Part shown: piece by piece, positions 22,653 to 32,697 of the stretch
Position numbering within the stretch: position 1 is the stretch's first letter
Layout of the letters: every line of letters starts with the position of its first letter
Source: Bicyclus anynana
Lineage: Eukaryota; Arthropoda; Insecta; Lepidoptera; Nymphalidae
DNA: 64,000 bases
NCBI RefSeq assembly: GCF_947172395.1
Contig: NC_069097.1
Location: 15,546,142 to 15,610,141 of the forward strand
Reading direction: 5' to 3'
Position numbers and translations under genes: made by a program
Notes under the pieces: model-generated
The model's database searches: none
What the model was told of the DNA's origin: nothing
What the model saw: only the letters and a program-made list of their open reading frames with translations

Positions 22653-22724
22653 TTATGGTCCGGTCTTCTGAGCCGTGATGCTGGTATAATCACCAGCATC
22701 ACGGCTCATCAGACCGGACCATAA
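22653..22724. repeat. Long near-perfect hairpin: 33-nt arms, 6-nt loop
   Basis: The left arm 22653-22685 and right arm 22692-22724 are reverse complements except for a 3-base patch ('ttc' against 'tca' in the middle). The loop is 'ataatc'. The arms contain 'gagccgtgatgctggt' and 'accagcatcacggctc'. No other copy is in the window and it fits none of the repeat families listed here. Confidence 0.75.
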
Positions 22725-23212
22725 CAATACTACTTATTAAACTAGTGATAAAAAGAATCATAGTGGAAGTAGGTACATCTCACAGCCGTACTCTTCGGAG
22801 CAAGAGTAATAAGAGTTTTAAGTCATATATGTTTATGTTATTTATGAGGTCACTGGACTACTACTAATACAAATAGGTCAGTATACCTTAGTTTCTTATT
22901 AAGGAGTTAGGACGTAACCAATTATTTAAGATTCATTTACATCTTATGGACCTCTCTGTGTTCTCATAACTTTAAGAAAATATTAAAAAAAACTCTTTTT
23001 ATTTTTTTGACTCGGACCATTGACACTTTCTACCTCCCAATGTCACTATGATCCAATCTTCATAGCAATCTCCATAGTTGTCAACAATACTGACCTATTG
23101 TAGGAACATGAGCTGACAAACTTTTAACTTTTATGAAATGTCGAAGGTCTAGCCAACGCGGGCTCTTAGAATATAAAGTTCGCTCGCTTTTGTTGAGAAC
23201 TCACCATTATTT
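22725..23212. other. No supported feature upstream of LINE-2
   Basis: AT-rich, with no repeat or coding pattern recognised. A more GC-rich island lies further left at 22305-22400, also without a recognisable product. Confidence 0.4.
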
Positions 23213-23249
23213 CTCAGTCGTCTATCGCGGGTAGTTCAGTTCGGACGTG
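23213..23249 (+). promoter_or_regulatory. LINE-2 internal promoter: initiator plus downstream promoter element
   Basis: 'tctcagtcg' supplies an arthropod initiator TCAGT with the start A at 23216. Counting that A as +1, 'ggacgtg' occupies +28 to +34 (23243-23249). This matches the Drosophila downstream promoter element consensus RGWCGTG at its canonical distance. Such TATA-less internal promoters let LINE copies carry their own promoter when they transpose, and the match suggests this copy is complete at its 5' end. Confidence 0.65.
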
Positions 23250-23286
23250 CATAATGCTATTTGACCGCTGCCCCAATTTATAAGCT

Positions 23287-24342
23287 ATGGCGGGGCAAGT
23301 AATCATCAATGAATTCTTGACTTTTATTCAAAATAAAATAGATGTTTTAGACGAATTGAGTATAGTGCAGATCTGTGCCAGTAACTTCTCTGATACGGAA
23401 ATAGAAGCTGGAAAGAGTGTGTTATATAACAAGTGTGGTGACAATGTACGCAATATTCACAGAAAAGGCGACGACAAAAAGAAGAAAAATATTAAGGACG
23501 TAATCAAGCTATTGAAGGAAGTAGACCCTGACGCGCAGCCTACCTTCGTTGCGAGAGATTTAAACCGGTTACCTCCGATTTCGTTTGACTACGTTGACGT
23601 CACTCGACTGTTAAAAGACATGTCGGCTATGAAGACAGAGTTCACCCATTATCAAACAAAGATGAGTGCTGAACTCGTTGAACTGCGCAACTCCATTGAC
23701 AACCGTAAGCTTAGGAGCACTGAGGACAGTACCGTACAAACAACTCCTGTACACCAAAATCCGCTACCGCTTGTGCTTGAGGCACGCGTGAAGCCAACAT
23801 GTCCGAGCCCAACTACAGTGACAGCTGAGACGGTATTTACACCGACGTACCGCGATATTGTTCACAAAGCGACACGATCGAGGCGCGCGAAACTCACCCG
23901 TATGCAAGATACGCCGACGGGTGTGAATGGTATTCCCTGCGACAATGCTATAAAGCTGATAACTAATGTTAATGAATGTGACGACGACTTCATACTAGTT
24001 AAGAATAAGAAACAGAAATATAAAAAGAATAATTTGCGTGGTACCTTAGAAACTACTGGGAGGATACAAGTAGTAGAATCTCAGTGTTTTATATACGTTT
24101 CTAGGCTTGTAAAATCTGCGACTGTTTCAGATGTTATCGCGCATATTACGGACCGGGGCGAACAATGCAGTAATGTTGAGCTGCTTACACAGTTTAAGGA
24201 GACGAACTTTAATTCGTTTAAAGTGACAATACCTACTAGTAAATTAGATGCCTTTTTAGATCCTAACTTCTGGCCAGCAGGGGTTGTATATCGCCGATAC
24301 CATGAACGTAAATTTCCCGTCGTCTTAAATAAACTTGGATAA
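23287..24342 (+). CDS. LINE-2 ORF1: nucleic-acid-binding protein without zinc finger
   Basis: 351 residues from an ATG. The N-terminal half has 'DDKKKKNIKDVIKLLKEVDP' and 'TFVARDLNRLPPISFDYVDV', a conserved-looking block I associate with ORF1 of CR1-type elements in invertebrates. A short coiled-coil candidate covers about 112-142 ('LLKDMSAMKTEFTHYQTKMS'). The middle is low in structure and rich in Thr and Pro. The C-terminal part (about 255-350) ends 'DPNFWPAGVVYRRYHERKF'. No CCHC knuckle or PHD finger is present, unlike LINE-1 and LINE-3. It probably binds element RNA (inferred). The ORF is uninterrupted, and its stop falls immediately before ORF2, suggesting coupled translation. Confidence 0.75.
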   Translation: MAGQVIINEFLTFIQNKIDVLDELSIVQICASNFSDTEIEAGKSVLYNKCGDNVRNIHRKGDDKKKKNIKDVIKLLKEVDPDAQPTFVARDLNRLPPISFDYVDVTRLLKDMSAMKTEFTHYQTKMSAELVELRNSIDNRKLRSTEDSTVQTTPVHQNPLPLVLEARVKPTCPSPTTVTAETVFTPTYRDIVHKATRSRRAKLTRMQDTPTGVNGIPCDNAIKLITNVNECDDDFILVKNKKQKYKKNNLRGTLETTGRIQVVESQCFIYVSRLVKSATVSDVIAHITDRGEQCSNVELLTQFKETNFNSFKVTIPTSKLDAFLDPNFWPAGVVYRRYHERKFPVVLNKLG

Positions 24343-24346
24343 AAAA

Positions 24347-27163
24347 ATGGATAGTTCGCTTACACACACAATAACTTTAGCTACATTCAATTGCCGTTCT
24401 CTTAAGAAGTCTGCCGAACAAATAAGAAGCCTTTCTGAAAGCGTGGATATCTTGGCACTGCAGGAGACGTGGCTTCTTCCCCACGACTTAGGTGTTGTGA
24501 ACGAAATCAGTCAGTATTTCAGTTGTCACGCTAAATCGGCGGTAGACACCTCAGCGGGAGTGCTCAAAGGACGACCATATGGGGGTCTCGCACTGCTGTG
24601 GCGTAAGTCATTATTTCCTAACGTATCTATTATATATTGCTCCGAAGACAGATTAGCGGCCGTGCAAATTGATTTGGGCGGGCGCTATATTCTAGTAATG
24701 AGTGTTTATTTACCATATGACGATGGAAGTGAAGATTGCCTGATGGACTTCATAAGCTGTTTGGGAAGTATTAAAGCTGTCATAAGCGACACTGACTTCG
24801 AGGCTATCTATGTGTTGGGTGATTACAACGCACATATTGGTACCCGTTTCGGTAATGAACTATTTGCTTTCTGCTCGGACCACTCTCTCATATGTGCCGA
24901 CGTTGAAGTCTTACCTCCGGACACATTTACGTATATAAATGACGCAAACGGAGCCAGGCGATGGCTAGACCACTGCCTCGTGACGGAGGCGGCACGAAAA
25001 ACTGTGACCTCAGCTAATGTTAATCTCGGAGTGTATTGGTCGGACCATTTCCCGCTGACAATTAAATGTGAAATGAATATACTTGTACAGAAAATAACAA
25101 CGCCCACGGAAAATAATTCTTTGTCCGGTGTATACTGGGGCAATAGAGGTGTCCGTGAAATTAATTTATACAATAAGTTTTGCTGTGATAACATAAGTGA
25201 TATTAATATACCTAGTCATTTTATTAATTGTACAGATTGTAGTATTAGTAATTTTAAAATGTGTCATGCCCATATATTTCTACTAGACGATTATTATAAT
25301 AATATTGTAAAGGTTTTGCAGGATGGTGCTAAAATGAGTGTCTGTCGCGTTGCTCCGGTAAAGCATAAAAAAGTTTTAGGGTGGAACCACCACGTTCGAA
25401 AGTGTCATGAAAGTGCAAGATACCACTATAAATGTTGGCTAAGTTACGGAAAACCACAATCAGGAGAGCTTTATGTTAATATGACTGAGAGTCGCAAGAT
25501 CTTTAAAAATAGGTTGAAGTGGTGCCTAAACAATGAGGATCAGATCAGGATGGATATATTGGCTTCCCATCAAGCTGACAAAAACTTTGGAAAATTTTGG
25601 AAAGCCACTAAACGGCTCGACTACAAAAGTACACTACCTGTTAGCGTTGATAATGTACACGATCCAAAGTTGATCGCGGATTTGTTTTCGCACCACTTCA
25701 AAGTAAAACCACTACCTGTTCGTGACGAGGGTGAGCATCCACCCAGTCAAAATGGTAAAACTGTACTGTATCGATACCAACCTGATGACATAGCCAAAGT
25801 GGTTTTAAAAATGAAACGAGGTAAGTCGCCTGGGTTTGACGGTCTGAGCTTAGAGCACATTCAGAATGCGGGTGACAAATGTTTTAATGTCTTGGCGGAA
25901 CTATTTTCAATTTGCATGAATTCTGGCTATCTGCCTATAAATCTCATGAAAACAGTGGTGGTTCCTGTTCCTAAAAACAAAACCGGCGATCTTTCTAGTC
26001 TCAATAACTATAGGCCGATTTCTTTAGGAACTATTATTGGGAAGATACTAGAGAGACTTATTTATTCGGATGTTAGTCAAAATTTAAAGATCGATGACGC
26101 GCAGTTTGGTTTTCGTCCCGGTCTCTCAACGGATTCTGCGATTTTTAGTCTCAAGTCTACGATTAACTATTACACGGGTAGAGACACATCGGTCTATGCC
26201 TGCTTTTTAGATCTGAGCAGAGCTTTTGACTTAGTAAACTACCAGTTACTATGGCAAAAACTTATGAAGTCTCACGTACCGAGTAAAACCGTAGATCTGT
26301 TGAGGTACTGGTATGAGAATCAAAATAATGTTGTAAAATGGGGCGACGCACTCTCTAATGATTTTAGATTAGAGTGTGGCGTGCGTCAAGGTGGGCTGAC
26401 CTCTCCGGACCTTTTTAGTCTATATGTCAACGACCTGATTGAGGAACTGAGAAGTGCTAAAGTAGGCTGTCATATAGGTACAACTTGTGTAAATAACCTA
26501 AGTTATGCTGATGATATGGTACTTCTGAGTCCCTCAATCAGGGGACTTAGGCACTTGCTGAACATCTGTGAGCAGTATGCCAGGGATCACGGTCTCAAAT
26601 ATAATGTGAAAAAGACACAGATAATGATATTTCGGGCAGGTAAAGGTCCGGAAAATGTGCCTTTGGTTCTTTTAGATGGAACTCCCATAGAAAGGGTGAA
26701 CAAATTCAGGTACTTGGGGCATATTCTAACTGAGGATTTGCGTGATAATGAAGACATAGAGCGTGAACGCAGGGCTTTGGCTGTTCGGTGTAACATGCTC
26801 GCTCGCCGGTTTGCGAGGTGCAGTCCTGAAGCGAAGCTGACACTGTTTAGAGCATACTGTCAATGCTTCTACACCAGTCAGCTTTGGGTCAATTGCACCT
26901 CAAGGGCACGTAGCAGCATCAGAGTGCAGTATAATAACGCATACCGAATTCTGATGAAACTGCCTAAATACTGTAGTGCATCGGGTATGTTTGCCGACGC
27001 CAAAGTACAGGATTATTTCGCGATCATCAGATCGCGAACTGCGGCTTTTTGGTTCCGTCTCCGGAATTCTCGAAATGAAATCCTCAGCGTATGCTCCGAG
27101 TGCCCTGAAAACCCTATCCTAAAGTATTGGCTTACCGTGCATCGCGACAGAAACAGGAAATAA
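24347..27163 (+). CDS. LINE-2 ORF2: endonuclease-reverse transcriptase
   Basis: 938 residues from the ATG at 24347. The frame is open a few codons further upstream, but only through a TTG. The endonuclease spans about residues 8-230: 'TFNCRSL', 'ILALQETWLL', 'VLGDYNAHIG', 'RRWLDHCLV' and 'YWSDHFPL'. The reverse transcriptase has 'MKRGKSPGFDGLSLEHI', 'NYRPISLGTIIGKILERL', 'FGFRPGLSTDSAI', 'FLDLSRAFDLVNY' with D622, 'GVRQGGLTSPDLFSLYVNDL', and YADD with D722 and D723. All catalytic positions visible to me are intact. The C-terminal ~100 residues ('YCSASGMFADAKVQDYF') also appear in a decayed form at 30704-30925. The expected activity is target-primed reverse transcription. It may be translated by reinitiation after ORF1. 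Confidence 0.85.
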   Translation: MDSSLTHTITLATFNCRSLKKSAEQIRSLSESVDILALQETWLLPHDLGVVNEISQYFSCHAKSAVDTSAGVLKGRPYGGLALLWRKSLFPNVSIIYCSEDRLAAVQIDLGGRYILVMSVYLPYDDGSEDCLMDFISCLGSIKAVISDTDFEAIYVLGDYNAHIGTRFGNELFAFCSDHSLICADVEVLPPDTFTYINDANGARRWLDHCLVTEAARKTVTSANVNLGVYWSDHFPLTIKCEMNILVQKITTPTENNSLSGVYWGNRGVREINLYNKFCCDNISDINIPSHFINCTDCSISNFKMCHAHIFLLDDYYNNIVKVLQDGAKMSVCRVAPVKHKKVLGWNHHVRKCHESARYHYKCWLSYGKPQSGELYVNMTESRKIFKNRLKWCLNNEDQIRMDILASHQADKNFGKFWKATKRLDYKSTLPVSVDNVHDPKLIADLFSHHFKVKPLPVRDEGEHPPSQNGKTVLYRYQPDDIAKVVLKMKRGKSPGFDGLSLEHIQNAGDKCFNVLAELFSICMNSGYLPINLMKTVVVPVPKNKTGDLSSLNNYRPISLGTIIGKILERLIYSDVSQNLKIDDAQFGFRPGLSTDSAIFSLKSTINYYTGRDTSVYACFLDLSRAFDLVNYQLLWQKLMKSHVPSKTVDLLRYWYENQNNVVKWGDALSNDFRLECGVRQGGLTSPDLFSLYVNDLIEELRSAKVGCHIGTTCVNNLSYADDMVLLSPSIRGLRHLLNICEQYARDHGLKYNVKKTQIMIFRAGKGPENVPLVLLDGTPIERVNKFRYLGHILTEDLRDNEDIERERRALAVRCNMLARRFARCSPEAKLTLFRAYCQCFYTSQLWVNCTSRARSSIRVQYNNAYRILMKLPKYCSASGMFADAKVQDYFAIIRSRTAAFWFRLRNSRNEILSVCSECPENPILKYWLTVHRDRNRK

Positions 27164-27860
27164 AAATGATTGCTCTCCTAGAGAAATGTTGCAACGTACC
27201 AAATAGTTTAATATTTATATTATTCGGTTCTTTACTGTAGACTTATTACTTAATTAATTAATTACTTTTATTTATTATGTATTTGTATATTTTAAATGGG
27301 TTTTTAGCCTGAAATAAAGACATATTATTATTATTATTATTATTATTATTGGTAAACAAGTATAGGATTACTTCCTTGGGCGTTATAACCACTCTCATAT
27401 GTACTTATTATGAATTACAGTATAATAGTAATTGTGGGAATTTTATTTTAAGTCTCGATGTTTTATTTAGAGGCTTTAAATACCAAGAACGTGAGGCTTC
27501 ACGCCGACATTTATGATTTAGGTTATAGGCTCAGAGCAGCAAACATTATTTTGTAAAGATTATTTTTATAACAAATTTTTTTTTAGTCAATGCGTTTCAA
27601 ATTCACCTCTACCTCTCTCCGTTTAACACAATACTACGAGTAAATAATCTATTTACTAACATAAAACACGTGATTTTAACACAAAATAACTATTTCATGA
27701 AAATTAAATGGGACCTCTTCTTTTTTTGAAGTCGGTTAAAAAGGGATAGAGACAAATTCGAGACACATTGTCAAATCGTAAAAACTTTGTTAATAGCACA
27801 ACCACAAAACAAAGATTGATTTTAATCAATGAAAAGCAATAATTGTTGTTTAAGTTTCAA

Positions 27861-28145
27861 GGTGCAGTGATTAGCCTTGGGTTCACGATGATCAGGTTCG
27901 AGTCCTGGGTAAGACTATGAAGTAAGCCTGAGCCAGCCTGAAGTTCAGAAGTTGGAGGGATTTTGCCCCCATGCCTCAAAGAGCACGCTGCCGTCCTAAT
28001 AATTATATTTAACGTATTATGAGAATGATAATTTATGAGTTAAACATACAAAGCCCACCAACTCGCATTGAAGCAGCGTGGTAGGTCTAAGCTCCACGTC
28101 CCCTCTCTTATAAGGGCAGAGGTCTGACTCTGTAATGGGCTATAA
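27861..28145 (+). mobile_element. SINE C-type tRNA-derived element
   Basis: The head has box A-like 'gtgcagtgattagccttgg' and box B-like 'caggttcgagtcctgg'. The 3' end 'gcgtggtaggtctaagctcc' and 'ggcagaggtctgactctg' is shared with 32720-32790. It ends where the MITE at 28142 begins. Confidence 0.55.
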
Positions 28146-28239
28146 TGCTAGTCACTCACCATCCAATAAGTACATGTGCCTGCAACGCTAACGGCAGGAC
28201 ATCCGATAAAACTGATCGTGTGTTGGTCGCCATTTGTAT

Positions 28240-28534
28240 TTTGTCATCCAAATTTTACAAGTTAGCCCTTGACTACAATCTCATCTGATGGTAAGTGATG
28301 ATGCAATCTAACGGCCAGTTTCTTCATCGCAAGTAACAGTCAAAGTAACGTCATAAATCAAAAGTGACGGTCTTATTCACTGAAAAATAAAGTCTTCTTT
28401 ACTACTTACTACTTTTACTGTTACTTTAGCTTTAGATGAAGAAACTGGCTGTTAGATGGAAGCAGACTAACTTGTTAGGAAGAGGATGAATATCCACACC
28501 CCTTTCGATTTCTACACGACAACGTACTTTGTCA
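28240..28534 (-). mobile_element. SINE A inserted in the outer MITE, with 7-bp target duplication
   Basis: The 7-mer 'tttgtca' flanks it at 28240-28246 and 28528-28534. The SINE is 5'-truncated: on the minus strand it starts near 'acgttgtcgtgtag' and ends 'gggctaacttgtaaaattt'. It is interrupted at 28311-28452 by another MITE. Confidence 0.75.
28309..28454. mobile_element. 142-bp MITE inside the SINE, TA duplication
   Basis: The terminal inverted repeats are 18 bp with one mismatch: 'acggccagtttcttcatc' at 28311-28328 and its complement at 28435-28452. TA flanks it at 28309-28310 and 28453-28454. Removing it restores a continuous SINE A ('gcaatctagatggaagc'). Confidence 0.8.
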
Positions 28535-28668
28535 AACATCACGACCAACACTTGATCAGTTTTATTGGATGTCCTGCCGTTTGCGCTGCAAGATCATGAG
28601 CTTATTGGATGATCAGTGGCTAGCATTATGATGAATCGTGTCTTAAAAAGAAGAGTTTCCATTTCGTA

Positions 28669-28962
28669 TTGTTTTATTTTCGTATCCGCTTTGTTCTAAC
28701 GGACATCAATACAATAAAACAACGCAATTCAATCAAAGAAACCGAGAAACGAAATAAGTCATTCAATTATCTTCTAAGTTGGCTTCATCTGTACAATGGG
28801 CAACTTAAACGCCGCTTAGACGCAGCATCCATCATCCATCTACGTCATATGAGATCATTTGTAGCACCGACGCCACAGTTTGACTACTATACAGATACTG
28901 AAATAGATATGATGAAGGTGAACCTGAACGTACCTCATGAATCATTCTCTGTTTTGTATTAA
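28669..28962 (+). other. Unassigned 98-codon open frame
   Basis: I do not recognise this frame. It is open from a TTG; the first in-frame ATG lies about 60 codons in. The sequence has a mixed, protein-like composition ('LYNGQLKRRLDAASIIHLRH') and better codon variety than the AT-rich noise elsewhere. It could be a degraded exon, a fragment of a transposon gene, or chance. It sits between the nested MITE and a SINE A, so a transposon origin is plausible. Confidence 0.2.
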
Positions 28963-28990
28963 TTTTGCAAAGTAGTGTTAATTATCTGTT

Positions 28991-29241
28991 ATTTTTTTTT
29001 ATTCTTTACAAGTTAGCCCTTGACTACAATCTCACCTGATGGTAAGTGATGATGCAGTCTAAGATGGAAGCGGGCTAACTTGTTAGGAGGAGGATAAAAA
29101 TCCACACCCCTTTCGGTTTCTACACGGCATCATACAGGAACGCTAAATCGCTTGGCGGTACGTCTTTGCCGGTAGGGCGGTAACTAGCCACGGCCGAAGC
29201 CTCCCACCAGCCAGACCTGGACAAATTAAGAAAATCTCAAT
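28991..29241 (-). mobile_element. SINE A, nearly complete body
   Basis: On the minus strand it runs from the 'gattgagattttcttaattt' linker through 'gccgtggctagttaccgcc' to the tail 'gtaaagaataaaaaaaaa'. The tRNA-like head is missing. Confidence 0.8.
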
Positions 29242-29261
29242 CTGTTATTGAAACCATACAT

Positions 29262-29440
29262 TTATTTATTTTTTTTAATTTTTTAACAATGTTAATAATA
29301 CAAAATATAATAATAATACTATTAAAAATGTATAAAAAAAATGAAAATCAACTCTCCCGCTACGGGACATTTGAGTACCTACCCAAGCAACCGGTCAGGG
29401 CTCTAGAGTGAGGAACCTCCTCACAATACGCGCCGTCTTT
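29262..29440 (-). mobile_element. Probable 3' end of a truncated LINE
   Basis: The minus strand reads 'ctctagagccctgaccggtt' and 'gtcccgtagcggg', followed by an A/T-rich tail. I recall this as a common lepidopteran retrotransposon 3' end. The family was not confirmed. Confidence 0.35.
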
Positions 29441-29689
29441 AAATAAATTAATAATAGCTTCAAAGCTTCTTAATCAGAAGTTGATTTACTGTTAAAATGA
29501 TGTAAACGAAAGTGACAGTTATAGCCCTTAACAAATACAAAAGAAAATCCAAGTTTGAGTATTCAGTAAACAGTTACACGTCGATTGTTAACCTTGTCTT
29601 TGTTTTCCGTCGGTTAAAATAGCAGACGTCAAACCGTTCAATGCACTAGTCCTGTAATATACAAGTGATTTTACCTCCACCTACAAAAT

Positions 29690-29880
29690 TAATTGATTAT
29701 GAAACACGGCTAAAACTCACGTGATATTATGTCGGAGTATGCCCGACTAGTTTCGAACCCATACGGAGCCCTTAGTCATGAGCTGGTTCTTGCATCGCGG
29801 CACGATCCAAACCCGAACGAATAACACTCACGATAGTTTAAATTCTAAAACACCTTCAAAATATCACACATATTCACATC
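29690..29880. repeat. Probable interspersed repeat of unknown class
   Basis: 'gcccgactagtttcgaaccc' followed by 'agtcatgagctgg' is familiar to me from lepidopteran repeats. There is no second copy in this window to support it. Confidence 0.3.
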
Positions 29881-30521
29881 TCAGCCTTTTTATTACGATG
29901 GTGACACAGTAAAAATGTTTTGAAGTTAATTGAGAAATTGATGAGTAATAAAATAACTAAACGATTGGTTATTTAATATGTCACTCATAAGTTGTTCTAA
30001 TTAACAACTTAAATAACCCCTCAATAGCACTACGGTGAAGAGGGTCGACTGAAATTCGATACAACCTCGGTGTAAGCCCCACTTGCACTATTGTATATTT
30101 AAAGACACGACTAATAAATATTCTTGTTTCTTTTTTGATCCGTTTTGTGAAGAAAATGCATTGATAGTACAGTCATCTATAGATAGGTTACCTTGTGGAT
30201 AAGCTTGTTTTCTAATTGTGTTATAGACGGTTCCTTATTAGGACCTCAGGGTTTTCCAGACGCATCGCCTAGGAGCCCGAAGACAGAAGAATTAGAGATG
30301 GGCGAAACGACTCTTTAATGACGTCTTTCACGAGACTCGGTCCTCGTCTTAGAGTGCCATTTAGGAGGGTACCGCTCCTGACGTCCACGTGACGACGATA
30401 TCCAGGACCGAATGTCATAAAAAATACGTGTGGCACTCGGGGACTGTCGCTGTAAAGCTATTGCATAGCCTTTTTAACAACCTAAGCAATTATAGCTATT
30501 TGTTTATTTTATTTATAAAAT

Positions 30522-30925
30522 AAAAAAAAAAAAATATGTTTATTTCAGGCCTTGACCCATAGTTGTTAGTGTACAAAAAAAAAGACAATAGCTTAAATTA
30601 TATGTTAGTAAAGTAAATACAGACCAAAAAAAATTAAAATAAAAAAAGAGAAATAATAACACTACATATTTAGGTATAATACTTACTTAAGATATTTGCC
30701 CCTACATACTGACACACCGGGCACACAGGTATGTGTGTGTATCCAGTGCCTCAGTATGGGACAGTCATACTTTTCGCTAATCACCCTCAGGAAGGTGTTA
30801 GTGCTCCCCCTCAACCTGCTCATCAGCGTTGCCGTTCGTTTCCGTATGACTGTAGAGAAGCTGTCAGTCCTTCCGTACGCAAACATTGCTGATGCACTAC
30901 AGTACCGATTTATGCAGTATTTTTT
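30522..30925 (-). pseudogene. 5'-truncated relative of LINE-2 (C-terminus plus 3' UTR)
   Basis: On the minus strand a frame starting near 30925 reads 'RYCSASAMFAYGRTDSFSTV' and 'TLMSRLRGSTNTFLRVI', then 'PILRHWIHTH'. This aligns with the last ~65 residues of LINE-2 ORF2 ('YCSASGMFADAKVQDYFAII', 'PILKYWLTVH'). The 3' UTR follows and ends 'gcctgaaataaacatat' plus A-rich sequence at 30522-30535. Amino-acid identity is roughly half by eye, so this is a related family and not a recent copy. Confidence 0.75.
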
Positions 30926-31500
30926 TTCTTTACAAAATAATAAATAAATAAAAAATGTCTTTATACATTGAGCTAAAAACAAACTCTTGTTTAATAAGTT
31001 TTGCCCCTTATTTCACATCACTAGTCCGGTTGAGTCTCTAATATCGTCGAAATGTGTTAACTTGACGCACGATATGTTAGGCTTTTTTCGTTACGGAATT
31101 TCTTGATTCGATCGCCGCGCTCAAATCCCGCGACAAAAGGAATGCAATATATTAAAAATCGGAGACTTATCTGTAGATTGCTAACCCGTGGCGCCACTTT
31201 AGCCTGAAGCTGCTCCGGTATTGGCTCTCCGAGACACGGTGTGAGTGATGGCAGCGCTGCCAGCGAACAAACTGATTTATTCAATAAAATTAGCGTCCAC
31301 TTGATAAACGACCTTCTTAAATGCTAATTCGATTCGAAGTCAATTTCGAAAGCACTTCCCTTAACTACATTTGAAAAATATTAAACCTTTAAATAAGAAC
31401 AACGTACGACTATAACCCGCACTGACGTATACTCGTAAATAATACTAGTAAATATGTATTATTTGTTGCAGTAATTATATTATTAACAACCCATACCATC

Positions 31501-31804
31501 ATTAACAATGCATATTCAGCTCACTGTTGAGCACGAGTCACCTCATAGAATGAGCGGGGTTAGACCTTAGTCCACCACACTGGTCCAATGCGGATTGGCA
31601 GACTTCACACACATAGATAATTAAGATAATTCTCATGTTTGCAGGTTTCCTCACGATGTGTTTCTTTCACCATTTGAAACACGTGATATTTAATTTCTTG
31701 AAATGCACATAGCTAACTGAAAAGTTGGAGGTACATGCCCCGGAATGGATCGAACCTACACCCTCCGATTCAAAAGCAGAGGTCATATCTACTGGGCTAT
31801 CACG
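31501..31804 (-). mobile_element. SINE B (Metulj-like), near full length
   Basis: On the minus strand it runs from 'cgtgatagcccagtagatat' and box B-like 'gtaggttcgatcc' to 'ctgaatatgcattg'. It carries several small indels, so it is older than the copy at 7147-7453. Confidence 0.75.
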
Positions 31805-32369
31805 TCAATAGTACAAATAATAATTAAAATTATTTGTAAAATTTATAATGAAATTGAAAACTTTTACACAAAATGCAAACCAATAATGTGACAACACTCT
31901 GCTATTATTTTCACATATTATAAGTAATTAAATGACGATCGAGTGTGTCTGATAACAATTAAGCCAAGAACAGTGTGATAAAAAAGACTGGTAGATAATA
32001 AAAAAACTTTTCGTTGAAAAAAAAACTTTCATCAAAAGTTGTGTAAACTTTACACAAGGAAAACCTCCTTTGTGGGTGAAAAAGTTTGTTTTCACGCACG
32101 ATCAGCGATGAGGGAAATAAATCAGCATCCCTCTGCGAACTGTTTGGGGATGCAGCTAATAAAATCAGGGGCGAGTGGCACGTAGGGTTGTGTCGTGCTA
32201 AATTATATTAATGTGAATTGTAAATTGTAAGTGGAAACGGAAACTGAAATACAAGTATGCTTCTCTGACAGAGAGAGAGATTACATATTTGTACCTTTTG
32301 CCGTGGAACCCATGGGCCGGCCATGGAATCGCAGTGCCAAAAAATTTCACCGGCTAGTCGCCTCGACTG

Positions 32370-32465
32370 GCGACAGAAGTTCTGGCTCATTTTTTACGCA
32401 AAGGATCACCCTGACTGTCCAGCGCGGAAATGTAGCCAGTATTCTTGCTATAATTCGTAGGAGTT
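32370..32465 (+). repeat. Second copy of the repeat at 10445-10542
   Basis: It shares 'ctggctcattttttacgc' and 'ctgtccagcgcggaaatg' with the earlier copy. One frame reads 'SSGSFFTQRITLTVQRGNVA'. It is probably a remnant of a retrotransposon coding region (inference). Confidence 0.45.
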
Positions 32466-32697
32466 TTGCATACTCCTTTCTCCCTCGTCCTCTTGTCATT
32501 CCTCTAAGAAACCCGACTCAACATCGACAGGTGTTTGTTTCAATCGAACTTGGACTATTGTATGATTAACCGACGTGGTTTAGGTCTTAGGTAGTAATAT
32601 ACTGTATTTTTCATTCTTCTAAGTAATTTCCAATCAGCCGTTGGTCTCGTTCATTATTATTAAGATCGTTAATGAACTTAACATTCTCATAACTTAA

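Larger units (their letters stand above)
23214..27351 (+). mobile_element. LINE-2: CR1-group non-LTR retrotransposon with two intact ORFs and (TTA)n tail
   Basis: The leader begins at an initiator (23214-23218). ORF1 and ORF2 follow, with ORF1's stop just 4 bp before the ORF2 ATG. The 3' region ends 'gcctgaaataaagacatatt' and a (TTA)n run to 27351. A microsatellite-like 3' end is typical of CR1/L2-type elements. A diverged, 5'-truncated relative lies at 30522-30925 on the opposite strand and shares the 'gcctgaaataaa' end. Placement within the CR1 group is from motif style only. Confidence 0.8.
28142..28629. mobile_element. Outer MITE with 88-bp inverted repeats, host of two later insertions
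   Basis: The left arm 28142-28229 and right arm 28542-28629 are inverted repeats with roughly one difference per seven bases. They share 'gtcctgccgtt', 'cttattggat' and 'ctagcattat'. The SINE and second MITE listed next lie between the arms. Without them the element would be about 205 bp. Confidence 0.75.
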
